This document shows, in pieces, positions 11,712-21,811 of a stretch of DNA of 64,000 nt. The stretch is from Meghimatium bilineatum (lineage: Eukaryota; Mollusca; Gastropoda; Stylommatophora; Philomycidae). The stretch is from contig CM067315.1 in assembly GCA_034231615.1 (NCBI GenBank), forward strand, positions 13,629,713 through 13,693,712. The letters are read 5' to 3'. The number at the start of each line of letters is the position of its first letter. The stretch's first letter is position 1. The position numbers and the translations under genes were made by a program. Under the pieces are notes generated by a model. That model was not told the origin of the DNA, ran no database searches, and worked only from the letters and a program-made list of their open reading frames with translations.

Positions 11712-12420
11712 TCATCATCATCATCATGTGCCGTGCCGACTGGTGATCACTATTCTCTATTTCCAGTATCTTTTATCAAGATTTTTGTTGACTCTTTGTC
11801 ATGCCACAATGTCAGACTGTCTAATATTTTCTTGCATTATTGTCCTCGATCTGTCTTGCCTTCCATCTTGCTTGTTGTACTATATTCTCCAGACTACACC
11901 ATATCATAATGTGTTTAAAAAAAAAACACAACATCGTCTCTTTCTGGTATTATTAAGTAGCCCCCGTCTCACATTTGATTCTTTCAGCACCTTCTCGTTA
12001 GCTTTTCTAGTTGTCCATGATACTCTCAGCATTCTTCTATAGAACCACATCTCTGTTGTCCATGATACTCTCAGCATTCTTCTATAGAACCACATCTCTG
12101 TTGTCCATGATACTCTCAGCATTCTTCTATAGAACCACATCTCTGTTGTCCATGATACTCTCAGCATTCTTCTATAGAACCACATTTCTGTTGTCCCCTA
12201 TACTCTCAGCATTCTTCTATAGAACCACATTTCTGTTGTCCCCTATACTCTCAGCATTCTTCTATAGAACCACATTTCTGTTGTCCCCTATACTCTCAGC
12301 ATTCTTCTATAGAACCACATCTCTGTTGTCCATGATACTCTCAGCATTCTTCTATAGAACCACATCTCTGTTGATCTAATTTTCCACTCTTATTTATTTA
12401 TTTTCCAAGACTTGCATCCA
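11712..12420 (-). mobile_element. LINE reverse-transcriptase C-terminal fragment
   Basis: 3' end begins with catcatcatcatgtgccgtg on plus. The minus frame reads MWFYRRMLRVSWTTRKANEK followed by VLKES, the post-polymerase region of LINEs with EMW.YRR....W motifs. The coding block is expanded into a 45-bp tandem array (12011-12370). A related fragment is at 48555-48965. Confidence 0.75.
12011..12370 (-). repeat. 45-bp minisatellite inside LINE coding sequence, 8 units
   Basis: Eight units of exactly 45 bases starting ttgtccatgatactctcag on plus. On minus each unit encodes MWFYRRMLRVSWTTE (15 residues, one register), so the LINE reading frame stays open. The inner three units share ttgtcccctatac. 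Confidence 0.95.
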
Positions 12421-12469
12421 TATGTTGAAATCTGTGCTATGTTGCTCTGAAGTACAATTACCTCTTCTT

Positions 12470-12590
12470 CTGCATTCAGGAGTCTTTAGGTCTTTCTAGA
12501 TCTTCAGGCCAGTCGCTACGACAAAGCTCCCAGTCTTTTCTCCAGGTCAGAGCGGCTGCCTCAAAGTTTTTTCCTCAGTCCAGTAATGTA
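12470..12590 (-). mobile_element. LINE family C 3' fragment
   Basis: Matches the 3' part of the 8785-9190 element: cttcaggccagtcgctacga and ctccaggtcagagcggctgc. Minus strand, non-coding remnant. Confidence 0.5.
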
Positions 12591-12776
12591 ATTTTGAATA
12601 TTTAAAGATACACTTTTTATTTATCTTAATGTAGTTTTACAATACCTATATAGTATTTTATTTTGAGGGACACATTCTAAGGGACAGAATGAGTTCAATC
12701 AGTGAGTCAAGGGTACCATTAGTATGCATGCACTTCAATTTTTGCTTGAAGAGACCATATGTTTATTATCACATGT

Positions 12777-13149
12777 GGTTCTCTGTTCACCATATGTGCC
12801 ATGTTGTTCTCTGTTCATCATATGTGCCATGTTGTTCTCGGTTCACCATATGTGCCATGTTGTTCTCGGTTCACCATATGTGCCATGCTGTTCTGTATTC
12901 ACCATCTGTGCCATGCTGTTCTCCATATGTACCATGTTGTTCTCAGTTCACCATATGTGCCATGCTGTTCTCTATTCACCATCTGTGCCATGCTGTTCTT
13001 TGCTCACCATATGTGCCATGTTGTTCTCTGTTCACCATATGTGCCATGCTATTCTTTGTTCACCGTATGTGCCATGATGTTCTATGTTCACCATATGTGC
13101 CATGCTATTCTTTGTTCACCGTATGTGCATGTTGTTCTCCATTCACCAC
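12777..13149. repeat. 28-bp minisatellite, about 13 units
   Basis: Irregular tandem unit of about 26-28 bases with core tcaccatatgtgccatg, some units shortened. It creates overlapping Cys/His-rich ORFs (CAMLFSVHHM) in three frames that are repeat artefacts. Confidence 0.92.
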
Positions 13150-13324
13150 ATAGGTCCCATATTCATGAAAATAACTGGGTGGGGGGAGAGTGTGTTTTAC
13201 CCTCTGATTTACTAGTTTCATAGTAATAAATAATATGTTCTATTTTCCCAAGGAAGGGATTTGAACCCCTCAAACACACCCCTTATATACATCCTTCTAC
13301 AGCCAAGAAGATGATGACACCCAC

Positions 13325-13405
13325 AAGCTTGGACAGAAGAAGAAGCAATCATTTTTAGAATGAAAACTGGTCACACTAAACTAAAAAAATACATGTATAT
13401 GAGGT
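13325..13405 (+). mobile_element. LINE RTGH-motif remnant
   Basis: Reads EEEAIIFRMKTGHTKLKKYM, the FRL+TGH..L block of RNase H LINEs. Very short and truncated. Confidence 0.4.
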
Positions 13406-13575
13406 GGGGGTGCGTCTTTCAGCCTGACACATTCGACTTCAGCAAGACTTTGGGTCACTTTGACCCTATATGGGATGGAACAAATTCAACCCCATAACCT
13501 CCTTAGTTGCTTCTTATGACATGCATGGAAGGTGAACAGCGTTGCTATTCTTTTCTAACCTCTCGGGTCCCGACA
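13405..13575 (-). mobile_element. SINE-like family I, partial
   Basis: Reverse copy containing ttcagcctgacacattcgac, ttcttatgacatgcatggaa and tcgggtcccgacaacacacg; 3' tail missing. Confidence 0.6.
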
Positions 13576-13802
13576 ACACACGGACGAAAATTCCTAAAAA
13601 TTCAATTACAGTTGAATGTATTGGGAATACACATATTTCTTGTGATTCGTCAAAAAGGAGGTTTCGTCAAGTTTAATCCACAGCTTACACAACTTCAATG
13701 GTAGCCTTGTCAGTAATCCTATCTATCTGTTCATTTCCACACGTCCTGGTAAAACAATGAATCTGACCACTTCTCCAACTTCTACCTGCGAGCTTAGCCA
13801 AT

Positions 13803-14054
13803 CTGATTAATTTAATCAGATTATTCACACATGTTTGACTGATTAATTTAATCAGATTATTCACACATGTTTGACTGATTAATTTAATCAGATTATTCAC
13901 ACATGTTTGACTGATTAATTTAATCAGATTATTCACACATGTTTGACTGATTAATTTAATCAGATTATTCACACATGTTTGACTGATTAATTTAATCAGA
14001 TTATTCACACATGTTTGACTGATTAATTTAATCAGATTATTCACACATGTTTGA
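13803..14054. repeat. 36-bp palindrome-bearing minisatellite, 7 units
   Basis: Seven essentially identical 36-base units, each starting ctgattaatttaatcag, which is a perfect 7-base inverted repeat around ATT. Hence seven evenly spaced hairpins. The minus-strand ORF of CVNNLIKLISQT repeats is a by-product. Confidence 0.95.
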
Positions 14055-14994
14055 CTGATATTAAATATGAAACTAACATTGAAATTGTAAACATCGCCTT
14101 CTTTAGAAGAAAGCAGCTAGGACACAACTAGAGCATTGACATCAACAAAAACATCCTACAAGGAATTACACCAAATGTTTACTACACACTGGGGGGGTCT
14201 CAGTGATGTACTGAAATCTCATAATAAATACCCAGACAGAACCAAGTTTGAATGACAATATTTTTACTATACGGTGGGAGATCTCAGTGACGAACTAGTA
14301 TTGCTAGAGAGAGAATATAGAGAAAAAAAAAAGGTGGGAACATTGAAATTTTGTGAACGAGAAGCACTCCAGTTCTACTGTTCAGATGGTTATAGAGTAC
14401 AAATCATATATTTATTATATCTAAATATGTCAACAATCATGCACATGATACATTGTTGCCCCGAAATAGAGCTGAGGGGGTTGCCATTTTGGTCATGAAG
14501 AATTACAACCATATGGCAACTCTGATATTACAGAATGGCAACTCTGATAAAACGTATTTTTCTAGATGAATTACATAGCTACAATTCTGAATAGGCTACA
14601 TATGTAACTTAATGTGTGTGTCACATAAACACCTTTTGGACACATAACATAACTAACAACTTCAAGATGGAATAGTCAATTAAAAAAAATAAATAACATA
14701 GCCACATGTATTTTTGATGCATCACACAGTTAATTTTTAGTAGGTCCCCCATAACCCATTTTCTCGATTTGATGAAAAGGATTATCACTGTTTTCCCCCC
14801 CTTTTATTAAGAAGAGTAACAATGAGATACTTTTAAAATGTTTCCAATTATTCTGTCCTTTTGTATGAATTATATTTCCAAATTTTTTTGGTATTTATGA
14901 ATGAATTCAAAACAGGGAGACACTAATAAAAACTTACAAGAAAATCAACAGAGATATAACCATTTATGACCAACCAATAAACAAACAGTAACTA
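14055..14994. other. SMAP 3' flank, otherwise featureless
   Basis: AT-rich region downstream of the SMAP stop (minus strand), probably including the 3' UTR and a candidate AATAAA. No other gene seen. Confidence 0.45.
14803..14808 (-). promoter_or_regulatory. Candidate SMAP polyadenylation signal
   Basis: AATAAA on the minus strand (TTTATT on plus), about 187 bases past the SMAP stop codon in an AT-rich stretch. Sense, distance and motif fit a poly(A) signal, but such hexamers are common in AT-rich DNA and cDNA evidence is absent. Confidence 0.35.
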
Positions 14995-15129
14995 TCACTG
15001 CCAGAGATTTGTTGACAGTGTTTGTCCTTGATTTGGGTTTCCCCACCCGCCAGCGCTAGTAGTTGTCTGTTGGGGTACACTGCTCATCTGAGAGCCGCCA
15101 AGTTTAATGGATGCCATCTGCTGCTGCAT
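14995..15129 (-). CDS. SMAP: SMAP terminal exon with conserved C-terminus
   Basis: A 135-base exon including TGA (14997-14995), with acceptor CACTTTCAG. It reads MQQQMASIKLGGSQMSS, then a Gln/Thr/Ser stretch, then AGGWGNPNQGQTLSTNLWQ and stop. The ending closely matches the GQTLSTQLW terminus of vertebrate SMAP1/2. This is the strongest evidence for the identity of the gene and fixes its 3' end. A TAG follows immediately. Confidence 0.94.
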   Translation of the reverse strand: MQQQMASIKLGGSQMSSVPQQTTTSAGGWGNPNQGQTLSTNLWQ

Positions 15130-15174
15130 CTGAAAGTGGGAGAATGTTAGACACATTAATTTTTAAATATTGTA

Positions 15175-15420
15175 TTCTTCTTCTTCATCAGGTCTTCTGT
15201 GTTAGTTCTCAAACTCCTGTTGGATAGCAGGATGTAGTCCAGAGGACAGAATGTGTTGTCATGGTTTAGTTTGGCTGTGCCTTTTTGCCTAACGCATCTG
15301 ACTTCAACATAGCTTGTCACTTTGACCCGCTATGGTACGAAACAGTCATCTCCGCCACCGAAAACTCCTTAGTCACCTCTTACAACATGCATGGCAGATC
15401 ATAGTATTGCTATTCATTGC
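15175..15420 (-). mobile_element. SINE-like family I copy (inverted partner of 15424-15700)
   Basis: Starts at ttcttcttcatcaggtcttc and runs reversed to gctattcattgcccg. It lies about 45 bases upstream (minus sense) of the terminal SMAP exon acceptor and is joined head-to-head to a plus copy. Confidence 0.75.
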
Positions 15421-15423
15421 CCG

Positions 15424-15700
15424 CCCATGTGTTGCCAGGGCCTGAAAGGAGAGAAAAGAATAGCAACACTGTTACCTTCCATGCATGTCATAAGACGCGA
15501 CTAAGGAGGTTATAGATGGAGTTGGCTGCCCCCATCCCATATAGGGTCAGTGATCCAAAGCCATGCTGAAGTCGGAAGTGTCAGGCTGAAAGATGCAGAT
15601 ATCGTAGCAATGCTGTAAAGCATGACACAATGCGTTCCGTTCTCTGGACTACAACCTGCCAATCTGCAGGAGTTTGAGAACAAATGCTGAAGAAAAATAA
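15424..15700 (+). mobile_element. SINE-like family I copy
   Basis: Near full-length copy: catgtgttgccagggcctga, atgcatgtcataagacgcga, tgctgtaaagcatgacacaa, tail gtttgagaacaaatgctgaa. Forms a large inverted pair with the copy directly to its left. Confidence 0.8.
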
Positions 15701-17287
15701 AATATTCATTGCTTTCTTTTTGGTATGAGAAACAGACATATTACTGTATTGATATAATGTATTATTTGATTGGTAGAATTAAAACTTGCAGATGTCAACT
15801 ACTGGTTAATTTGTTAACTCCTATGACCCTGTGGCTTGTGTATACGCCGAGGGTACCGGGTATACGCTCCTAAGGGTCTGATGGTCTACCCATCTGCTAT
15901 GTCCCTACACGTCAGTATGGAACTACATGAAGTTATGCTCACATGACGACAGATTTCCCGCCACACGCAGCTAGAATACGTCACAGCCTAAAGGTCAAAT
16001 TCCTTTACACATTATGATTGATAGAATGAGGACATTAGCTAATTTTGTCAATGAAAGTCTGGAACGAATTCAGTTGAATTTTGATACCATATTTCATTTG
16101 AATGTTAATGGATTTTGATCAGATGATGATAATTTCTTGGGAATTACTGTTATCATATAAAATAGTATTAAAATGTTACTCTCGGAGAATATATTCCAAC
16201 ATTGTGCCGATGATTACATTGTATATAATTAGGATTATATCCGATTCTAGGTCAAATGTTGGATCACGTGTCTTGGTATGTGATCGTCATCATGAGTAAT
16301 ATCTACATGTTTTAGTTGTTGGTTTTGTGTGTTGTTATGTTATATTATAATATTCTTCTTCTTATTCAGCGTTCGCTCTCATGTAACCACAACGAATTTA
16401 TCAAGTGATTTCCGCCGGGGAGCGTGAAGTACGTTGTGCTGCAAGTTCCACAGTAGAACTGTGATTATTTGCACCCCGGTTGGTCACTCTGTAACCTGGA
16501 CGTCCGAGGTCCAGCACATCCGTTTTCGTCATTCCTTTATATTGGGTTTGGTCCCTTATAATATAAGAATGTTTGTTTATTCATTGAAGAACATAAAAAC
16601 AATATTTATCAAGAGGGCCACAGGTCGGCATTGAAAATAATTACGATGTATGTTGGGTTACGTCTAGTTTTGAATGGACTGAAATTGTATTTAGTATCTT
16701 CATGTTTTATTGTTTTTTTTAAAGTCCATATTACATTAGTTTAGTTAGGAACAACACATATACAACAGGAATAGGTATTTAGGAGGATTTTATCAGTGTT
16801 GCCACACATTTCTCAAGTTTATGTGCGTCAAGAAATGTTTTCTTGATCTATTATTCGATTTTTTATGTGATTTTATGAGGAGGTGGTACTTTATATATAA
16901 ATAACATCATATCAAATTCAAGTGAAGAGAGAGAAGGAAGAAAACAGATATGGACAGTGTCGAATGGAAGAGGAGTTCGACAATGGAATTGATAGTAAAC
17001 ACTATGCAGATTCATGACTACCTAAGCCTAATGGCATAGCTCATGATGGTGATGATCAAAGTAACTCTTGATGTGTTAAATTCATGACTATACATTACAA
17101 GTACGAGACAATCTTCTACTCTAGCTTTCACTTTACAGGTCACAAGTTAACACCACTGTAAAGGGCGATTCCACTTAGAATGTTTCATGTGTCAGAAACT
17201 ATGCCCTGCAGAACAGTAAAATACGCTATTGGTAGTTGTCCACTACAGTTGGCATATTGCACGAGGGTTGAAACACAAAACAGTTAC
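15701..17287. other. SMAP intron, no recognisable gene
   Basis: Intronic. The segment from about 15812 begins ttaactcctatgaccctgtg with gtatacgccgagggtacc. It could be a piggyBac-like terminus next to TTAA, but no transposase was recognised. Confidence 0.35.
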
Positions 17288-17371
17288 CTGCTGAAACTGC
17301 AACTGTTGCATTTGCTGTGGTGTGTACATGCCAGGACCTGCTGGCATCATCTGATTATTATACATTGCCAT
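17288..17371 (-). CDS. SMAP: SMAP exon, Met/Gln-rich
   Basis: An 84-base exon (acceptor CATTTAG, donor CAG/gtaactg), phase 0 in and out, 28 codons. It reads MAMYNNQMMPAGPGMYTPQQ then MQQLQFQQ. This polyGln/Met segment leads into MQQQM of the last exon, like the NQQM stretch before the C-terminus of vertebrate SMAP1. A coding sense on the plus strand at the same place has no homology signal and is a shadow. Confidence 0.88.
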
Positions 17372-17479
17372 CTAAATGAAGACAAAAAAACAAAGACAAG
17401 AAAAACAAATGTGAATAAACAAGAAATTAAGGGAGTACAGTGAAATAGAATGTCTAGCATGAAAGGAGCAGTTTTTATA

Positions 17480-17600
17480 TAGGTTCTTCCTCGGTGCTTG
17501 TTCTCAAACTACTACTGGCTATCATGGCTGAAGAACGAAATTAGTTGTGTCATGGTTTACAGCTTGCCTGCAACTTTTAGCCTGAAACATCCAACTGCAG
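17480..17600 (-). mobile_element. SINE-like family I fragment, diverged
   Basis: Degenerate reverse copy: cctcggtgcttgttctcaaa, gtgtcatggtttacagcttg, cctgaaacatccaactgcag. Confidence 0.5.
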
Positions 17601-17758
17601 AGTGGCTTCTTTGTTTTTGAGACTCTATGATAGCAAAACCTGATTTCCCAGAGGTTGTAGTGACTGGATTACCAGAACTGTAACTTTCACTATTATTTTA
17701 TGGCTATAAAGATCTGGTATAACCAAATTGAGCTAGTGTCCATGGTTGAAAAAGCGTG

Positions 17759-17880
17759 CCTCACAATAAGAGACACATGTGACGTAACCAAATCAAACCC
17801 CTCACAATAAGAGACACATGTGACGTAACCAAATCAAACTCCTCACAATAAGAGATGCATGTGACGTAACCAAATAAAAC
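17759..17880. repeat. 41-bp tandem triplication with TGACGTAA
   Basis: Three units of 41 bases beginning cctcacaataagag. Each contains catgtgacgtaaccaaat, with a CRE/ATF-like TGACGTAA core. Intronic to SMAP and immediately left of the Mutator-like region. Confidence 0.85.
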
Positions 17881-18439
17881 CTACCCCCCAACATTTTTTT
17901 AGCGGTGCCTCAAATGAGATGTTTTTAAGGGTGTAATACATACACCGAAAAATATCGAAAAATGTCGATTTTTTTATTGAACGAAGAGATTGGTACCCTA
18001 TTATGATTATCCATTTATGCACATTTTCTTTAAAAAATTTTGGTCGTAGCATTAATAGTTTTTGAGATATAGACTTTTAAAATAGGTGGGGGTGGGTCAG
18101 GAAATTGTAAGAAATATTGCAAAAATGTTCAGTGTGTTTTAGTCAAACAGTTCGTATTAATTAAAACAATTAACACCTCACGATAGGCTTTGTTATCGTA
18201 GCCTCGTTTTGGCGAAAGGGGGAAGCCATTCGAAAGTTATTTTCAGATGCAGCATATGTGAAGTATTTGTTTCTATTTGAAATTAAAGTCATTAATAGAA
18301 ATGTCAGGAAAACAAATATTCCAGACACTCAAGAAAACGTAAGTTTTGTGAAAATAGATTTACTAATGAAAGCTGTTAGTTCAGTGAAGTTGATGTAGGT
18401 ACAAATATAAACAATTCCACTGACCATGCGTGTATTGTA

Positions 18440-18652
18440 ATGCTAAAATTAGTACAGGGTGTATCGATTGATAATATTAATAAATTAGAATTTGATTGTT
18501 CACATAGTCATACATCTACTCATAAGGACACGCCCCCTTCAAGCAAGTCAGAAAGAAATCTAAAAGGGATGTATGGATTATTATATGACTCTGACAGTGA
18601 AGGTGAGAATATAAAAGAGTCAAGACATAGAGTCTATGATAGACCTAGCTAG
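18440..18652 (+). pseudogene. Possible N-terminal piece of Mutator-like transposase
   Basis: A 70-codon open segment containing MYGLLYDSDSEGEN, upstream of and overlapping the recognisable transposase frame in another register. It may be its displaced N-terminus. No motif proves this. Confidence 0.35.
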
Positions 18653-19845
18653 TGAAAACCATTGTAAGGAATTATATTCAAACAGGATCATTAATTTTGA
18701 AATCTTACAACAACAAATATCTTCACATCTTGTATGTCAGTACTGCTTCAGCATTGTTGATTTTGTGGAAACAGAGAGGCATGGGCTAGGCAGTAAGTTT
18801 GTATTTAGTTGTAGAAATAAGAAATGCACTAAGCAAATACCTTTCAATTCAAATCAACAAATATCAATAAGCTATAATCTACAAATACATTCAATCAATC
18901 GTAGATCTGTATTTGCTATGCGCTGTGTCGGAGGAGGACTTGCTGCTTTGGAAACATTTTGCGGAATGATGTGCGTACCACCACCCATTAAAAAGAGTTC
19001 ATACAAACTAATCAAGGAATCCATTGCCAAATCTGTTTCATTAGCTCAGTTTGAAAGCATGAAGAAAGCAGCACAGATAGAATATAAATTACCAGAAGTT
19101 CCAGATATAGAAGATGTATGCAGAAATATTGATGTATCTGTTGATGGAACTTGGATGACTAGAGGTCACACATCACAAATTGGAGTCACATCACTGATTG
19201 GATGTGTTACTGGCAAAGTTTTAGACACAGCAGTACTTTACAAAGCATGTAAATCATGTGATTATTGGGAAAAGCAGGACAAGAAATCACAAGAATACCA
19301 GCTGTGGCAAAATAAGCATGAGTCTCAATGTACAGCTACACATAAAGGGTCATCTGGTAGTATGAAGGCGTCAATAGCCGTGAATTTATTTTCTAACTCC
19401 GAAGAAAAGTATAGATTGAGATATATAAGATTTGTAGGAGATGGTGATACCAACAGTTCTCAGCCACCCAAGCATCTTGCCAAAATGTTTAGAATGCTAC
19501 ACTCAAAATGCAAATGAGTCCTTCAACAGTATGATATGGCAGATCTGCCCAAAGCACTTATACCATGGTTTGACTGCTGTTAATATTAGTGTTGGCATTG
19601 CAACCTTAGTTTTTAATGATGGGTCACAAGCTCTGCAAGCTCCACTTAGGCTGTTGGAAGTGACTTGCGGGAAATTCATGTTGGATTACTTCGCAAGAAC
19701 AGATTCTAAGAGACTGTTAAATGCACAAAATAAGGTTACAGAGGCAACCCTAGAAGTCAGAAGAGCCAGGAGAAGAAGGAGATTGGGTCTAGATGAAGAA
19801 CAAGTTGAAGCGGAAGGATATCCTTACCTTGCAGGAGGTTATTAA
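18636..19845 (+). pseudogene. Mutator-like (MULE-type) transposase, frameshifted and internally deleted
   Basis: Plus-strand gene in a SMAP intron, antisense to SMAP. Frame 1 (18636-19517) has Cys pairs in CQYCFSIVDF and CRNKKCTK, then the DDE-type core: IDVSVDGTWMTRGHTSQIGV (first Asp, residue about 170) and RYIRFVGDGDTNS (second Asp, residues about 269-271). Frame 2 (19441-19845) supplies NESFNSMIWQICPK with the expected third acidic residue (Glu codon at 19516), then an Arg-rich stretch and a LGLDEEQ..EGYPYLAGGY end. The usual spacing between second Asp and NESFNS is far longer in relatives of this family (from memory), so a deletion with frame change has removed about a hundred residues. 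Not functional. Terminal inverted repeats were not found. Confidence 0.8.
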
Positions 19846-19991
19846 GGTAAGAAATTATATTTTTAATGTGTAAATTTTCTTTTCGTTCGTTTGCGAAATT
19901 TTGATGTTATTAACAAATCCGTTCTCATAACTTTTTAAAATATTAACCAATATTGATAAAATTTGGCATGCATATTCCTAACATAATTCCA

Positions 19992-20144
19992 TATAGCGCA
20001 AACTAAGAACTTTGCTATCTATCTATATTTACAATTTTTACAGCCATTCAAATTTGGAAAATTTACGCCCAAAATTGGTGAACTTTGAACCAGCCTGTAT
20101 GAAAAGTTTGAAAATATATTCTAATATCCTTAGTTTGCGCTATA
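19992..20144. repeat. Perfect 16-bp inverted repeat pair
   Basis: tatagcgcaaactaag at 19992-20007 and its exact reverse complement at 20129-20144, enclosing about 120 bases. Lies just 3' of the transposase pseudogene. Confidence 0.9.
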
Positions 20145-20479
20145 GCTATTCCATTTCTATGCATATATTTTAAATTTTAACTCATTTGTGCTTACTATTT
20201 TCTCAAAAATTTTACCGTTTTGACCATACCATTTTGAACATGAAAATTTTAACATTTTTATTAAAGACCAAATAATGTGTATTTATTTTCATACTGAAAG
20301 AAATATTTTACATTAACATAATAGGGTATTCATTCAGGTATCTACTGTGAAAGTTGCAGCCTTGTAACTTTAACGGTTTTTTTAATATGCATTTTTGTGT
20401 GCCCCTACCGTCTCCTAGGTGTACCTCCCCCCTTAAGCAACATCATTGCTATTCTTTGCTCCCCTTCTGAGCCCTGACA

Positions 20480-20775
20480 ACATGTCAGCTTTTCTTCTTC
20501 TTCTGTACTCATTCTCAAACTCCTGCAGATTAGCAGGATGTAGTGCGAAGAACGGAATGCGTTGTGTCATGGTTTACAGCATTGCTGTGATATCTGTGCT
20601 TTTTAACTAGACACACCTGACTTTAGCATAGCTTTGAATCACTTTGACCCTATATGTGATGGGCCAGCCAATTCCACCTCATAACCTCCTTAGTCATCTC
20701 TTACGACATGCATGGAGGGTAAACAGTGTTGTTATTCTTTGCTCCCCTCTCGGGCCCCATCAACACATGGACGGA
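20480..20775 (-). mobile_element. SINE-like family I copy
   Basis: Near-complete reverse copy from ttcttcttctgtactcattc to gggccccatcaacacatgga. Contains tagcaggatgtagtgcgaag and ctcttacgacatgcatggag. Confidence 0.8.
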
Positions 20776-21183
20776 ACATGTAAGTGATATAAGTACACGG
20801 ATCAGAAGGGGCGGGTATTATTCTGCATAGACCCTAGATTAGAAGTTACCAAACTATGGCCTGGTGGTCAAATCCAACCCTCCAATCCACCAACCCTTCG
20901 CAGAAGAACGATGTATTGTACTGGTTCGTTCATATTTTTGGTAGCCTTCTTGTGTTGATGTTTGTGAATTTCTGATTTATCTGTTGGTAAGTAATTGGTA
21001 CATCTAGTGGTTCATCAGTAACACCAGGTCAACGAATGGCACCATTGCTACTGAGCATGTGCAGTAGCAAACTGCTAGCCAGGCGGTTTCTGGCCAACCG
21101 CTTACTTGCCAGCTGAGCAGTTTAGGGAAACCGTGTTCCACGACACTGGTTCACCAGTCATATTATCTTTACCTTTAATACCC
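20776..21183. other. SMAP intron, no recognisable gene
   Basis: Unique-looking stretch. It includes an imperfect inverted segment around gccaggcggtttctggccaa, but nothing assignable. Confidence 0.35.
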
Positions 21184-21468
21184 TCTCACACCCATGTGTT
21201 GCTGGGGCCCGAAAGGGGAGCAAAGAATAGCAACACTGTTTACCTTCCACGCATGTCGTAAAAGGCGACTAAGGAGATTATGCGATGGAGTTGGCTGTCC
21301 CATCCCATATAGGGTCAGTGACCCAAAGCCATGCTGAAGCCGGATGTGTCAGGCTGAAAGGCGCAGATCTCGCAGCAATGCTGTAAACTATGACACAACG
21401 CATTCCGTTCTCCGGACTACATCCTGCTAATCTGCAGGAGTTTAAGAACGAACGAAGAAGAAGAATAC
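21184..21468 (+). mobile_element. SINE-like family I copy
   Basis: Near full-length copy, head ccatgtgttgctggggcccg, tail gagtttaagaacgaacgaag. One of the best preserved in the window. Confidence 0.85.
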
Positions 21469-21474
21469 CCTCTC

Positions 21475-21545
21475 AGCCATCATCTTATCTGCTCTTTTGT
21501 TTCCTGGTATTCCACAGTGTGATGGTATCCACGTTCATGACCGAC
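21475..21545 (-). mobile_element. LINE RNase H snippet
   Basis: Minus strand reads MNVDTITLWNTRKQKSR, a decayed form of the PSHCGIPGNEKAD block. Only about 70 bases remain. Confidence 0.35.
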
Positions 21546-21754
21546 CAAGACACAATGAAATTCAACAAAATTGCATAAGTGCAAATCTGACCTAGCAAGC
21601 AGGGATGAAAAAGAGAAGGAGAATCAGGTCCTAATATGCAGTGCTTAAAATGGATTATCAGGCAGAAAGTCTCTGCTGTTACAGCCACACTATAAACCGT
21701 GACAAAGTGTAATCAACTGTATATGAAACAGAGAAGAAGAGCAAGTATTCCTAC

Positions 21755-21811
21755 CTGAGGTGTATTCATGACTGGATTTCCCATCAATCCATGGGGTTGT
21801 CCTATCATTCC
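21755..21811 (-). CDS. SMAP: SMAP short exon, 19 codons
   Basis: A 57-base exon between TTTCTTAG and a CAG/gtaggaa donor, phase 0 at both ends. It reads GMIGQPHGLMGNPVMNTPQ, continuing the Met/Gly/Gln/Pro-rich region and nearly repeating GMIAQPHGMMG of the previous exon. That suggests it arose by exon duplication or internal repeat growth. It is skippable in frame. Splice sites, composition and position support it. Confidence 0.86.

Noticed and set aside
12689..13223. Cys/His-rich ORFs of 117-154 codons in three overlapping frames
   Set aside because: They are translations of the 28-bp minisatellite; three frames cannot all be genes and none has flanking support.
13685..14044. Minus-strand ORF of CVNNLIKLISQT repeats
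   Set aside because: By-product of the 36-bp array; no start context or homology.
15812..16640. piggyBac-like element beginning at TTAACTCCTATGACCC
   Set aside because: Only a TTAA and a CCC-like start were seen; no transposase motif or matching right end.
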